NCBI RefSeq assembly: GCF_014384705.1
Contig: NZ_JACRSN010000015.1
Location: 1-64,000 of the forward strand
Source: Yeguia hominis
Lineage (GTDB): Bacteria > Bacillota > Clostridia > Oscillospirales > Acutalibacteraceae
Length of the DNA stretch: 64,000 nucleotides
Direction of reading: 5' to 3'
The notes below the pieces were generated by a model that searched no databases, was not told where the DNA came from, and saw nothing but the letters and a program-made list of their open reading frames with translations. Position numbers and translations under genes: made by a program. Position 1 is the stretch's first letter; each line of letters opens with the position of its first letter. This document shows, one piece after another, positions 21,978 through 31,501 of the stretch.

Positions 21978-24324
21978 AGCTGTTGTGGAACGGGCAAAGA
22001 AGGACAACGGTATTCCGCAGACTGCACAGCAGTCCATTCCCTTTCAGAGAATGTTCCCGGATGGCATCTGCCGTGTCACTGACAGTTATTACACCAAGAC
22101 CATTCAGTTTCAGGACATCAACTATCAGCTGGCACAGCAGGAAGATAAGACTGCCATCTTCGATGAGTGGTGCAGTTTCCTGAATTTCTTTGACAGCTCC
22201 ATTCACTTTGAGCTTTCCTTTATGAACCTGAGTACCGATGCTGAAAGCTTTGAAAAGAGTATCCGTATCCCGTTCAAGAAGGACAGCTTCAATCCCGTCC
22301 GTGCCGAGTATAGCCAGATGCTGAAAAAGCAGTTGGCGCAGGGCAACAACGGCTTGACCAAAACCAAGTACCTGACATTCGGCATTGAAGCCGAATCCAT
22401 GCGGCAGGCAAAGCCGAGACTCAACCATATCGAAAACGATCTGCTCAATAACTTTCGGCGTTTGGGTGTCATTGCCACTACCATGAACGGCAAAGAGCGG
22501 CTGCATCTGATGCACTCTATGTTCCACATGGGTGATAATGATAAGTTCTTCTTCGATTGGAAGTATCTTGTGGAATCCGGGCTGTCCGTAAAGGACTTCA
22601 TTGCTCCGACGGCGTTTGCCTTTAAGACCAACCGCACCTTCCAGATGGGCAGTATCTTCGGTTCGATGTCTTATCTGGCAATTACGGCATCAGACCTGTC
22701 TGATCGTATGCTGGCGGATTTTCTGGATATGGAATCCACGCAGATCGTGACCATGCACATCCAGTCGGTTGACCAGACTGCGGCGATTAAGACCATCAAG
22801 AGAATCATCACCGAGCTTGACCGTTCCAAAATCGAGGAACAGAAAAAGGCTGTGCGTTCTGGCTATGACATGGACATTATCCCATCTGACCTTGCTACCT
22901 ATGGTAAAGATGCGAAGTCACTTCTGAAAGAATTGCAGAGCCAGAATGAGCGAATGTTCATGGTGACATTTCTGGTGCTGAACACCGGGCGCACCGAGCA
23001 GGAACTGGAGAACAATGTGTTCCAGGCACAGAGCATCGCCCAGAAGCATAACTGCAATCTGCGTCGTTTGGATTTTCAGCAGGAATCCGGACTGATGAGC
23101 AGCCTGCCTTTGGCACAAAACCTGATTGAGATTCGTCGTGGCCTGACTACCAGTTCCACGGCTATTTTTGTGCCTTTCACCACGCAGGAGCTGTTCCAGA
23201 ATGGTGGAGAAACGCTCTATTACGGGCTGAATGCTCTGTCGAACAACCTTATCATGGTGGACAGAAAGAAGCTCAAGAACCCCAACGGACTGATTCTGGG
23301 TACTCCCGGTTCCGGTAAATCCTTTTCCGCAAAGCGTGAAATCACCAATGCGTTCCTGGTTACGGATGACGATATTATCATCTGCGACCCCGAAGCGGAA
23401 TATGCGGCTCTGGTTCACAAGTTCAATGGTCAGGTGGTAAAAATCAGCTCCTCCAGTACCAACTATATCAACCCTATGGACATCAACCTGAACTACTCTG
23501 AGGATGACAACCCGGTAGCACTGAAAGCTGATTTTATCCTGTCCCTCTGTGAGTTGATTATGGGCAGTAAGGATGGCTTGCAGCCTATCGAAAAGACGGT
23601 TATCGACCGTTGTGTGCATCAGATTTACCAGAGATATTTCGACAATCCTGCCCCTGAGAATATGCCGATCCTTGAGGATTTGTATGATGCCCTTCTGAAA
23701 CAGGACGAAAAGGAAGCCCACCATGTAGCGACCGCCTTGGAAATCTATGTTAAGGGTTCTCTGAAACTGTTTAACAACAGAACCAATGTGGATATTCAGA
23801 ATCGTCTGGTGTGCTTCGACATTAAGGAGCTGGGCAATCAGCTGAAAAAAATCGGTATGCTGATCGTTCAGGATCAGGTCTGGGGGCGTGTAACTGCCAA
23901 CCGTTCTGCCGGTAAATCGACCAGATATTATATTGACGAGTTCCATCTGCTTCTGAAGGAAGAACAGACGGCAACCTATTCCGTAGAAATCTGGAAGCGA
24001 TTCCGTAAATGGGGCGGCTTGCCGACCGGTATTACTCAGAATGTCAAAGACCTGCTTCGTTCCCCGGAGATTGCCAACATCCTCGAAAACTCTGATTTCA
24101 TCTATATGCTGAATCAGGCAAGCGATGACCGAAGTATTCTGGCACAGCGGTTGAACATTTCGCCGCATCAGCTGTCCTATGTAACCAACTCCGGTGAGGG
24201 CGAAGGACTTCTGTTCTATGGCAATGTGATTCTGCCGTTCATTGACCGATTCCCGACAGATCTGGAACTGTATCGCATTATGACCACGAAGTTAAACGAG
24301 GTGGCACAGGAAAAGGAGGCGTAA
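21898..24324 (+). CDS. virB4: VirB4-type conjugation ATPase
   Basis: About 808 residues. TTG 21898 is preferred as start (AAAGGAGG ends 9 bases before it); TTG 21889 touches the ribosome site. Walker A LILGTPGSGKSFSAKREI lies about two-thirds... at residues near 465, Walker B is RYYIDEFHLLL, and GLPTGITQNVKDLLRS is the motif C/Q region. VirB4 powers assembly of the secretion channel at the membrane. The gene overlaps prgI and is followed 3 bases later by the peptidoglycan hydrolase gene. Confidence 0.93.
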   Translation: MFFKKKPQARNIKMPANLNRKQQREIKAVVERAKKDNGIPQTAQQSIPFQRMFPDGICRVTDSYYTKTIQFQDINYQLAQQEDKTAIFDEWCSFLNFFDSSIHFELSFMNLSTDAESFEKSIRIPFKKDSFNPVRAEYSQMLKKQLAQGNNGLTKTKYLTFGIEAESMRQAKPRLNHIENDLLNNFRRLGVIATTMNGKERLHLMHSMFHMGDNDKFFFDWKYLVESGLSVKDFIAPTAFAFKTNRTFQMGSIFGSMSYLAITASDLSDRMLADFLDMESTQIVTMHIQSVDQTAAIKTIKRIITELDRSKIEEQKKAVRSGYDMDIIPSDLATYGKDAKSLLKELQSQNERMFMVTFLVLNTGRTEQELENNVFQAQSIAQKHNCNLRRLDFQQESGLMSSLPLAQNLIEIRRGLTTSSTAIFVPFTTQELFQNGGETLYYGLNALSNNLIMVDRKKLKNPNGLILGTPGSGKSFSAKREITNAFLVTDDDIIICDPEAEYAALVHKFNGQVVKISSSSTNYINPMDINLNYSEDDNPVALKADFILSLCELIMGSKDGLQPIEKTVIDRCVHQIYQRYFDNPAPENMPILEDLYDALLKQDEKEAHHVATALEIYVKGSLKLFNNRTNVDIQNRLVCFDIKELGNQLKKIGMLIVQDQVWGRVTANRSAGKSTRYYIDEFHLLLKEEQTATYSVEIWKRFRKWGGLPTGITQNVKDLLRSPEIANILENSDFIYMLNQASDDRSILAQRLNISPHQLSYVTNSGEGEGLLFYGNVILPFIDRFPTDLELYRIMTTKLNEVAQEKEA

Positions 24325-24327
24325 TGT

Positions 24328-26064
24328 ATGGCGAAAAGACCTACACGACTCCGTTTTACCGAAGATGACCTTGCAGATTCTCATGTGAAGAAAGCTGCCG
24401 ACCGTGCAGATAAGGCGGTTGATAGGGCTGAAAAAGCGGCAGACAAATTGGCTTCTAAAAAGGCAAAGCCGAAGCTAAAGCTGGAAACAGATGCAGCCGG
24501 TTCCCGTAAAGCAAAGCTCCGTTTTGAAAAAGCGGAGTTTACGGAAATCGAGCGCCCATCTGTGGCAAAGCACATGGCAAGCCGTGGTGCCGCAGTCACG
24601 CTCACATCCAAAGCACATCGGGCGGTGTCAGAATATGAGGATGATAATATCGGCGTTCAGGCTGTGCAGGAAACGACCAAGGCTGTTGAATCCACTGTCT
24701 ATACCGTCGATCATGCCGTTTACAGTCACAAGCTGAAAGCCTACGACAAGGCGGAAAAGCTGGTTGAGAAGTCAGATAAAGCAAATGTAAATGCCCTGTA
24801 TGAGAAGTTCAAAAAGGACAACCCCGATGCCGGTTCCAATCCCTTTTCCCGTTGGCAACAGAAAAGGGCAATCAAGAAAGAATATGCTGCCGCCAAAGCC
24901 GGTAAGAATACCGCTTCGACAACGGCTTCTGCATCTAAGGGTGCAGGCAAGGCAACGGGCAAAGCAGCTCAGGGAGCCAAGAACATCACAGAAAGAGTAA
25001 CGGAGTTCTGCACCACACACTCTAAAACGATTCTGTTTGTTTTGATTGCCGGACTGCTTTTTATGATACTCTCAGGGATGTTCTCGTCTTGTTCGGCTAT
25101 GTTCCAAGGCGGCACACAGATCATTCTGGGAACTTCTTTTACTGCAAAAGAGGAAGATATTATTGGTGCGGACAATGATTACAAGGCTTTGGAAGCTGCG
25201 CTCCGCAATAAAATCAATAATATCGAGCGTACTCATAGCGGATATGACGAGTACCGGTATGACCTTGATGAAATCAACCACAATCCTTATGAGCTGGCGG
25301 CGTATTTGACGGTGAAGTTTGAGGATTACACCAGAGATGAGGTGCAGGCTACCCTGCAATGGCTATTTGAGCAACAATATGAGCTGACCCTGACGGAAGT
25401 AGTAGAGATTCGTACACGAACAACATCTTCTACTGATCCCGAAACGGGAGAGACAACAACAGAGGAAGAAGATTACGAATATTATATTCTGAATGTGAAG
25501 CTCAGAAATAAGGGCTTGAACAGTGTGATTTCAAATTCCGGCTTGTCGGAAGATGATATGGAGCGATATAGAATTTTGCTTCAGACAAGGGGCAACAGAC
25601 CGGATATTTTCGGAAATGACATTTACGCCACCCCTGGCGGCGAGTACACCGATTATGATATTCCGGGCGAAGCGCTGACAGACACAAGATTTGCCAATAT
25701 GATTCGGGAAGCTGAAAAATATCTGGGATACCCGTATGTGTGGGGCGGCAGCAGCCCGTCTACCTCCTTTGACTGCTCCGGATTTGTTTCCTATGTAATC
25801 AATCACTGCGGAAACGGTTGGAGTGTTGGTCGTTTGACCGCAAACGGTTTGATGGGCGTATGCGACATTATCCCGAAAAGCTCTGCCAAACCGGGAGATT
25901 TGATTTTCTTCCAAGGCACTTATGATACCTCCGGTGCATCACACGTTGGTATCTATGTTGGCAATGGTATGATGATCCACTGCGGAAACCCCATTTCCTA
26001 CGCTTCTATCGAATCGAATTACTGGCAACAGCATTTTTACTGCTTCGGCAGAATCAGAAACTAA
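24328..26064 (+). CDS. Transfer-associated NlpC/P60 cell-wall hydrolase (CD1108-type)
   Basis: 578 residues. Residues 1-230 are Ala/Lys-rich and coiled (KKAADRADKAVDRAEKAADKL), then a membrane segment TILFVLIAGLLFMILSGMF (about 232-252) leaves the rest outside. The C-terminal 120 residues are an NlpC/P60 domain with catalytic Cys in FDCSGFVSYV, His in GASHVGIYVG and a further His in MIHCGNP. Such VirB1-like enzymes open the peptidoglycan for the conjugation channel. A middle region (DYKALEAALRNKINNIE) is typical of the family. Confidence 0.9.
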   Translation: MAKRPTRLRFTEDDLADSHVKKAADRADKAVDRAEKAADKLASKKAKPKLKLETDAAGSRKAKLRFEKAEFTEIERPSVAKHMASRGAAVTLTSKAHRAVSEYEDDNIGVQAVQETTKAVESTVYTVDHAVYSHKLKAYDKAEKLVEKSDKANVNALYEKFKKDNPDAGSNPFSRWQQKRAIKKEYAAAKAGKNTASTTASASKGAGKATGKAAQGAKNITERVTEFCTTHSKTILFVLIAGLLFMILSGMFSSCSAMFQGGTQIILGTSFTAKEEDIIGADNDYKALEAALRNKINNIERTHSGYDEYRYDLDEINHNPYELAAYLTVKFEDYTRDEVQATLQWLFEQQYELTLTEVVEIRTRTTSSTDPETGETTTEEEDYEYYILNVKLRNKGLNSVISNSGLSEDDMERYRILLQTRGNRPDIFGNDIYATPGGEYTDYDIPGEALTDTRFANMIREAEKYLGYPYVWGGSSPSTSFDCSGFVSYVINHCGNGWSVGRLTANGLMGVCDIIPKSSAKPGDLIFFQGTYDTSGASHVGIYVGNGMMIHCGNPISYASIESNYWQQHFYCFGRIRN

Positions 26065-26078
26065 AGGAGGGATGGCGA

Positions 26079-26336
26079 TTGAGTGCCAAGTTAGACAGAA
26101 TAGGTGCAGACCTTGAAAAAGCCCGTAAGAAACGGGCAGAATGGGATGCTAAGGTGAAAGACCTGGAACGCAGATACCGTGAGGAGGAAAATTCCGAAAT
26201 CCATGAGATGGTTCATGCTGCGAACCTGAATCCCGAACAGCTTTCCGAGCTGCTCCGTATGTTTGCTGCGGATATGGCTCCGAAGCCTGATACGATCAAT
26301 ACTATGAATGAGGAGGAAACGCAGAATGAGATTTAA
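26079..26336 (+). CDS. DUF4315 small protein
   Basis: 85 residues, TTG start at 26079 after AAAGGAGGG. LDRIGADLEKARKKRAEWDAKVKDLERRYREEENSEIHEMV is a coiled coil typical of DUF4315, followed by LNPEQLSELLRMF. It lies in its usual place between the NlpC/P60 hydrolase and the DUF4366 protein. Role in transfer unknown. It overlaps the next gene by 11 bases. Confidence 0.8.
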   Translation: MSAKLDRIGADLEKARKKRAEWDAKVKDLERRYREEENSEIHEMVHAANLNPEQLSELLRMFAADMAPKPDTINTMNEEETQNEI

Positions 26337-27009
26337 GAAAATTGGAGCCGCATTGCTGGCGTGTGCAATGTGTTTTGGCGTGTTTTCTACAACGGCATTT
26401 GCCTATGTAGATGAAAGCGTAGCGACTGAAGAACCTGCGGTCGAAGAAAAAGTTCCCGAAACAGAGCCGGAGGAGCCGATGCTACCGCTTACTCCCGACG
26501 GCAATCTGACTTTGGTTGATGACGCTGGCTCGCCTACGAAAAGCGGAAAGCAGTTCATTACCGCTGTAACCAAAAACGGAAACTACTTCTATATCATCAT
26601 TGACCGTGATGATAAGGGCGAGGAAACCGTGCATTTTCTGAATCAGGTGGATGAAGCCGACCTGCTCAAGCTGATGGACGAGGAAGAAGTTGCAGAGTTC
26701 ACCAAGCCGGTTGAGGAAACAAAGCCGGAAGTAGTTGAAACAGTTCCTGAAATTACAGAACCGACACCGGAGGAAAAGCCGAAATCCACAAATATGCTCC
26801 CGGCGATTCTTACTCTGATTGTGCTTGCCTGTGGTGGTGGATTCTTCGTATTTAAGAAAGTCCAGGAAAAGAAGAAGGCACAGGAAGCGGCAAAGCCTGA
26901 CCCAGATGCTGATTATGTGGACGATGACGAGGACTATGGGTACGATCCGGAGTTTGAGGACGACGATGAAGATAGCTCCGTCGATGAAGATGATAATGAA
27001 CCTGTGTAA
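26326..27009 (+). CDS. DUF4366 (CD1107-type) surface/membrane protein
   Basis: 227 residues from MRFKKIGAALLACAMCFGVF, start set by GAGGAGG upstream. A signal peptide ends near TTAFAYVDE. A Pro/Glu-rich stretch, the DUF4366 domain (GKQFITAVTKNGNYFYIIIDRDDKGEETVHFLNQVDEADLL) and a second membrane segment NMLPAILTLIVLACGGGFFVF (about 163-183) follow, then a very acidic cytoplasmic tail. Conserved in Tn1549-like transfer regions; exact role unknown. Last gene before the operon is interrupted by an ATPase gene. Confidence 0.85.
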   Translation: MRFKKIGAALLACAMCFGVFSTTAFAYVDESVATEEPAVEEKVPETEPEEPMLPLTPDGNLTLVDDAGSPTKSGKQFITAVTKNGNYFYIIIDRDDKGEETVHFLNQVDEADLLKLMDEEEVAEFTKPVEETKPEVVETVPEITEPTPEEKPKSTNMLPAILTLIVLACGGGFFVFKKVQEKKKAQEAAKPDPDADYVDDDEDYGYDPEFEDDDEDSSVDEDDNEPV

Positions 27010-27064
27010 ACAGGATAGGCTTGATGCCTGGGGCAGCCTTCGGGTTGCCTTTACATAGTTTCCG

Positions 27065-27099
27065 CTTTCAAAAAATAAAAAAATTTGCGTTTTTGAAAG
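27065..27099. terminator. AT-rich inverted repeat ending the channel operon
   Basis: CTTTCAAAAA (27065-27074) pairs perfectly with TTTTTGAAAG (27090-27099). A third copy of TTTTTGAAAG lies at about 27176, just before the ATPase gene. It may be a terminator, an operator, or both. Confidence 0.45.
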
Positions 27100-27106
27100 T
27101 GACATC

Positions 27107-27135
27107 TTGCATATACTATTAGCAGACAGTATAAT
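27107..27135 (+). promoter_or_regulatory. Promoter of the inserted ATPase gene
   Basis: TTGCAT (27107-27112) and TATAAT (27130-27135) are 17 bases apart, 60 bases before ATG 27197. The gene thus has its own promoter inside the transfer region. Confidence 0.7.
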
Positions 27136-27196
27136 AAGTACAGCGAAGCGGTTTCGAGAAATGAAAAAACTTCAATTTTTGAAAGCGGGTGACTAT

Positions 27197-28393
27197 ATGA
27201 AAACAATCACGAGAGCAAAATATCTCGATAGAATCATTGAACTGAATGGTACTCCTGACATCAAGATCATCACGGGCATTCGTCGATCTGGTAAGTCCAA
27301 ATTGATGCAGGCGTATATTGCGTATCTGAAAAGCAATTTTGAAAACATCAATATTATCTTCATCGACTTCATGGATTTGGCGTATGAAGAAATCAAGGAA
27401 TACCATGCCTTACACGCCTATGTGGAAGAACATTATCAGGAAGGAAAAACGAACTACCTGTTTGTAGACGAGGTTCAGATGTGTCCCAAGTTTGAGTTGG
27501 CAATCAATAGCCTGTACTCTAAGGGAAAATACGACATCTATGTAACAGGCTCTAATGCTTTCCTGTTGAGTGCAGATCTGGCAACTCTGTTTACCGGACG
27601 CTATATTGAAATTCATGTGTTTCCTTTCAGCTTCCAGGAATATTGCCAGTATTATGATGATATTAGTGACAAAGATAAGCTCTTTGATGAGTACGCTATC
27701 AAGGGCGGTTTAGCAGGTTCCTATGCTTATAGAACCGAAAAAGACAGAACAAACTATATCAAAGAGGTCTACGAAACGATTGTTACAAGGGATTTGGTAC
27801 AGAAATATACTCTCCCGGACACTTTGGTTTTACAACGTCTGAGCGAGTTCCTTATGGATAATATCAGCAACCTGACTTCTCCGAATAAGGTCAGTCAGCT
27901 ACTGACAGCAAATGAGACTCCAACCAATCATGTAACCGTCGGCAAGTACATTAAGTATTTGTGCAATGCTTTTGTATTTTATGATATTAAGAGATATGAC
28001 ATCCGAGGTAAGAAATACCTTGAAAGCTCTGAAAAGTTCTATTTGTGTGACAGCGGTATTCGATATGCAATACTGGGAAGCAGAAATATAGACTATGGCA
28101 GAGTATATGAAAACGTTGTTTGTATCGAGCTTCTTCGCCGTGGATATGATGTCTATGTCGGCAAGCTCTATCAAAAGGAAATCGACTTTGTTGCTCAGAG
28201 AGGTAGCGAAAAGATTTATATTCAGGTCAGCGACAACATTTCCGGGCAGGAAACATTTGAGAGAGAATGCTCTCCTCTGCTTCAGATTCGAGACGCTTAT
28301 CCGAAAATGATTATTGCCAGAACCAAACATCCCCAATATAGCTATGAAGGAATCGAAATTCACGATATAGCCGATTGGTTGCTACAAGAATAA
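27197..28393 (+). CDS. AAA-family ATP-binding protein with DUF4143 domain
   Basis: 398 residues from MKTITRAKYLDRIIEL. Walker A ITGIRRSGKSKLM at residues 20-32 and Walker B YLFVDEVQMC, then NAFLLSADLATLFTGRYIEI, define the AAA_14 group; the C-terminal half (VYENVVCIELLRRGYDVYVGKLYQKEIDFVAQ) is DUF4143 with the nuclease-like E...EIDFV motif. Function of this large family is not settled. It is not a usual transfer gene: it has its own promoter and terminator and splits the channel operon from topB, so it looks like cargo. Confidence 0.85.
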   Translation: MKTITRAKYLDRIIELNGTPDIKIITGIRRSGKSKLMQAYIAYLKSNFENINIIFIDFMDLAYEEIKEYHALHAYVEEHYQEGKTNYLFVDEVQMCPKFELAINSLYSKGKYDIYVTGSNAFLLSADLATLFTGRYIEIHVFPFSFQEYCQYYDDISDKDKLFDEYAIKGGLAGSYAYRTEKDRTNYIKEVYETIVTRDLVQKYTLPDTLVLQRLSEFLMDNISNLTSPNKVSQLLTANETPTNHVTVGKYIKYLCNAFVFYDIKRYDIRGKKYLESSEKFYLCDSGIRYAILGSRNIDYGRVYENVVCIELLRRGYDVYVGKLYQKEIDFVAQRGSEKIYIQVSDNISGQETFERECSPLLQIRDAYPKMIIARTKHPQYSYEGIEIHDIADWLLQE

Positions 28394-28401
28394 GCAAGGT
28401 G

Positions 28402-28446
28402 AAATATCTCCGTCATTCTCTTTTGAAATGATGGAGATATTTTTAT
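28402..28446 (+). terminator. Terminator of the ATPase gene
   Basis: AAATATCTCC (28402-28411) and GGAGATATTT (28434-28443) pair, with TCATT/AATGA inside, followed by TTATT. Directly after the ATPase stop. Confidence 0.8.
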
Positions 28447-28513
28447 TATGACGGAGATTGTAGAACAGAAAATTGTATCAGGTTGCAAAAATCCTTTCCG
28501 AACTTTTTACATA

Positions 28514-28551
28514 GCAGTCATGCACTACGGTGTGTGGCTGCTTATTTTTTT
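28514..28551 (+). promoter_or_regulatory. Hairpin with T-run in the topB leader
   Basis: GCAGTCATGCAC-TACG-GTGTGTGGCTGC forms a stem with G-T pairs, then TTATTTTTTTG. It follows a TTACATAG motif (28507-28514) and ends 20 bases before topB. Probably an attenuator. Confidence 0.5.
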
Positions 28552-28570
28552 GTGAAAGGAGCAGATGCAA

Positions 28571-30646
28571 ATGAAATTAGTTTTGGCTGAAAAGCCTTCG
28601 GTTGCACAGAGTATTGCCAAAGTGTTAGGTGCTGCCAAGCGTGAGGATGGCTACTTAGAGGGAAACGGATATGTGGTCAGCTGGTGTGTAGGGCATTTGG
28701 TGGAGCTGGCACAGCCGGAAGTCTATGATGCGAAGTACAGCAAATGGGCTTATGCAGACCTTCCTATCTTCCCGATGGACTGGCAGTATGAGGTTTCTGC
28801 CGGTACGAAAAAACAGTTTGGGATTCTGAAAAAGCTCATGGCCAGAGAAGATGTTGCGAGTCTTGTGTGTGCAACAGATGCCGGTCGTGAGGGCGAGCTG
28901 ATCTTTCGGTTGGTGTACCACAAAGCCGGGTGCAGAAAGCCGTTTGAGCGGCTTTGGATTTCCTCGATGGAAGATGTAGCAATCAAGGAGGGCTTTGAAA
29001 ATCTCAGGTCTGGAACGGAATATGATGCTTTGTATGAAGCAGCACTGTGTCGAGAACGAGCCGACTGGATTGTTGGTATTAACGCTACTCGACTTTTTTC
29101 GACCCTTTACGGGCAGACCCTGAATGTTGGTCGTGTTATGACCCCTACCCTTGCTATGGCTGTTATGCGAGAAGCTGCCATTTCCGCATTCAAGCCTGAA
29201 CTGTTCTACACAGTTCAGATTGGATTGGATGGTTTTACGGCTGCAAGCGAACGCTTCAAAACCAAGGCAGCAGCCGAAGCTGTCAAACAAAGCTGTTCGG
29301 TGGCAATCGTTCAGAAAGCTGAATGTAAGGAGAAAACAGAAAAGCCGCCTGCGCTCTATGACCTGACCAGTTTACAGAGAGAAGCCAACCGTGTGCTTGG
29401 CTACACGGCACAGCAGACCTTGGACTACACGCAGAACCTCTATGAAAAGAAACTGGTCACTTATCCCCGTACCGACAGCAGGTTTCTGACGGAAGATATG
29501 GCACATAGCCTGACCGACCTCGTAAAGCTGGCTTTCCACACATTCCCCGTGGAGGATGTGGATAACATACCAGTTCATGCAGAGCAGGTTGTGAATAACA
29601 AAAAGGTCACAGATCACCATGCCATCATTCCGACCAGAGAATTGCAGAAATGCAATCTGAGCGAACTTCCCAAGGGTGAACTTGCAATTTTGCAACTGAT
29701 CTCGAATCGGTTGTGCGTAGCTGTTGGCGATCCGCACCGATACGCAGAGACAGTTATTGAGCTGGACTGTGGCGGTACCGTGTTTTCCACCAAAGGCAAA
29801 ACTGTTGTGCAGGATGGATGGAAAGCTCTGGTTCAGAAAAATGATTCGACAAAATCCGACGAAAACGTGCAGACACTCCCTTCTGTTTCCGTTGGTGACG
29901 AAATGACCGTCAGCGGCACGGAAATCAAGGAAGGGAAAACATCTCCCCCTAAACACTTTACCGAGGATACTCTGCTTTCTGCTATGGAAACTGCCGGTGC
30001 GGACGAAATGCCTGATGAGGTGGAGCGCAAAGGTTTGGGAACGCCTGCGACCCGTGCCGGTATCATTGAGAAGCTGGTTCGCATCGGTTTTCTGGAGCGT
30101 AAGGGTGATAAGAAAACCAAACACCTGATTCCGACCCACAAGGGTACGGCTCTGGTAACAGTCATGCCGGAACAGATTCAGTCCCCATCCATGACGGCGG
30201 ATTGGGAAGAAAAATTGTTGCTCATTGAGAAAGGCGAATATGCCAGCGAGGACTTTATGGACGAGATCAAAGATGTGATTGCCGGTCTGATTCAGAACTA
30301 TGAAGTAATCCGTGATTCCGAGGTTATGATGTCGAAAGAAGCCAATTCTATCGGCAAATGCCCGCTCTGCGGCAGTGCTGTAGAGGACAAAGCCAAGGCA
30401 TTTTTCTGTTCCAACAGAGCTTGCAAATTTGCCCTCTGGAAAAACAATCGCTACTTTGCGAGCATCGGCAAGAGCATGACTTCTGCCACGGCGCAGAAAT
30501 TGCTTGGTTCCGGCAAGGTAAAGCTCAAGAATTGCAAGTCCGAAAGAACGGGCAACACCTTTGATGCCACCGTCTTTATGGAGGTATCAGATGATGGCAA
30601 AACGAAGTTCAGTATGGAATTTGAAAATGGAGGAAAGCGCAAATGA
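28571..30646 (+). CDS. topB: DNA topoisomerase III (type IA)
   Basis: 691 residues from MKLVLAEKPSVAQSIAKVLG; start chosen 9 bases after AAAGGAG. The TOPRIM domain shows CATDAGREGELIFR, and the active-site tyrosine is in LVTYPRTDSRFL. The C-terminal zinc ribbon CPLCGSAVEDKAKAFFCSNRACKFALWK is present. Type IA enzymes pass single strands and help resolve DNA during transfer or replication of the element; topB is standard in Tn1549-like elements. It overlaps the next gene by 4 bases. Complete. Confidence 0.95.
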   Translation: MKLVLAEKPSVAQSIAKVLGAAKREDGYLEGNGYVVSWCVGHLVELAQPEVYDAKYSKWAYADLPIFPMDWQYEVSAGTKKQFGILKKLMAREDVASLVCATDAGREGELIFRLVYHKAGCRKPFERLWISSMEDVAIKEGFENLRSGTEYDALYEAALCRERADWIVGINATRLFSTLYGQTLNVGRVMTPTLAMAVMREAAISAFKPELFYTVQIGLDGFTAASERFKTKAAAEAVKQSCSVAIVQKAECKEKTEKPPALYDLTSLQREANRVLGYTAQQTLDYTQNLYEKKLVTYPRTDSRFLTEDMAHSLTDLVKLAFHTFPVEDVDNIPVHAEQVVNNKKVTDHHAIIPTRELQKCNLSELPKGELAILQLISNRLCVAVGDPHRYAETVIELDCGGTVFSTKGKTVVQDGWKALVQKNDSTKSDENVQTLPSVSVGDEMTVSGTEIKEGKTSPPKHFTEDTLLSAMETAGADEMPDEVERKGLGTPATRAGIIEKLVRIGFLERKGDKKTKHLIPTHKGTALVTVMPEQIQSPSMTADWEEKLLLIEKGEYASEDFMDEIKDVIAGLIQNYEVIRDSEVMMSKEANSIGKCPLCGSAVEDKAKAFFCSNRACKFALWKNNRYFASIGKSMTSATAQKLLGSGKVKLKNCKSERTGNTFDATVFMEVSDDGKTKFSMEFENGGKRK

Positions 30647-31488
30647 CAAATGAGTACAACCCGGATGGTAAGGAAATCCGATTTATCGACAGCCATTATA
30701 AGGATTTGTTTCATATCCCCGATGGCAGCTGTGTGCAGATTCACTACCCGGATGAAATGGTTGTGAAGCCCTGCACCTTCATTGACGAGTATCATACGCA
30801 GATCGGATACAATGTGTTTCATATCTGCCAGTTTGCAGAAATTATGGAGCGCAACGGCGCAAGCTATATGCCGGAGCCTGAGATTATGGGCGATGAAGCC
30901 GCATGGAAGGTCGGAAAGGATAGAATCCTTGCGGTGCAGACCTGCGAAGATGGTTACGACTACACCCTGTTGGATGAAAACTACAACGAGATTGATGGCG
31001 GTCAGGTTGATAACCCTGAACTGTCCATGCTCGAAGTCCGCCGGGATATTCTGGAATCCTTCGGGCTGGAGCGCCGGGAACTGCGGGCAATGTTCTATGA
31101 GGATGTCATGGAGCAGGCTTTTGAAGTCGGCAGACAGGCGGTGGTGGTCAATGACCCTATCGCTGAGCTTGCTTTTAAGCTCGACCGTTTTGCAGAGAAC
31201 TTCGACCCCTATGAATATATGGATCAGGTCGATGATGTGCAGGCGCATATCCAAGAAATCAAGGCAGATCTTGCCGCTGGTAATACGGCTCCGTATCGTG
31301 AGTTCCTGAATACAGCCATTGAAGAAGCCCGTGAGGAAACTGCGGTTGAGGTTGCCAAAGTGCTGAAAAGTCAGCTGGATAAGCTCGACTCTCCGAAGCG
31401 TGAGTCGGTCATGGAAAAACTGGCACAGGCCGCAGAAAAAGCTGCGCCTGCCAGTCCCTCTCCCAAACGCAAAGAGCCTGAACGATAA
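30643..31488 (+). CDS. LPD28-like conserved ICE protein
   Basis: 281 residues. The N-terminal 75 residues (KEIRFIDSHYKDLFHIPDGSCVQIHYPDEMVVKPCTFIDEYHTQIGYNVFHICQFAEIMERNG) form a domain also found in the element C protein 62507-63445 and in polyvalent proteins (I believe LPD28). The middle part is acidic, and the C-terminal 80 residues are Ala/Glu-rich helices with the SVMEKLAQAAEK motif. Function unknown; it is coupled to topB by a 4-base overlap. Confidence 0.65.
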   Translation: MTNEYNPDGKEIRFIDSHYKDLFHIPDGSCVQIHYPDEMVVKPCTFIDEYHTQIGYNVFHICQFAEIMERNGASYMPEPEIMGDEAAWKVGKDRILAVQTCEDGYDYTLLDENYNEIDGGQVDNPELSMLEVRRDILESFGLERRELRAMFYEDVMEQAFEVGRQAVVVNDPIAELAFKLDRFAENFDPYEYMDQVDDVQAHIQEIKADLAAGNTAPYREFLNTAIEEAREETAVEVAKVLKSQLDKLDSPKRESVMEKLAQAAEKAAPASPSPKRKEPER

Positions 31489-31501
31489 GGAGGACACGGA
31501 T

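Noticed and set aside
22918..24168. 416-codon minus-strand frame
   Set aside because: Shadow of virB4, which has intact Walker motifs on the plus strand.
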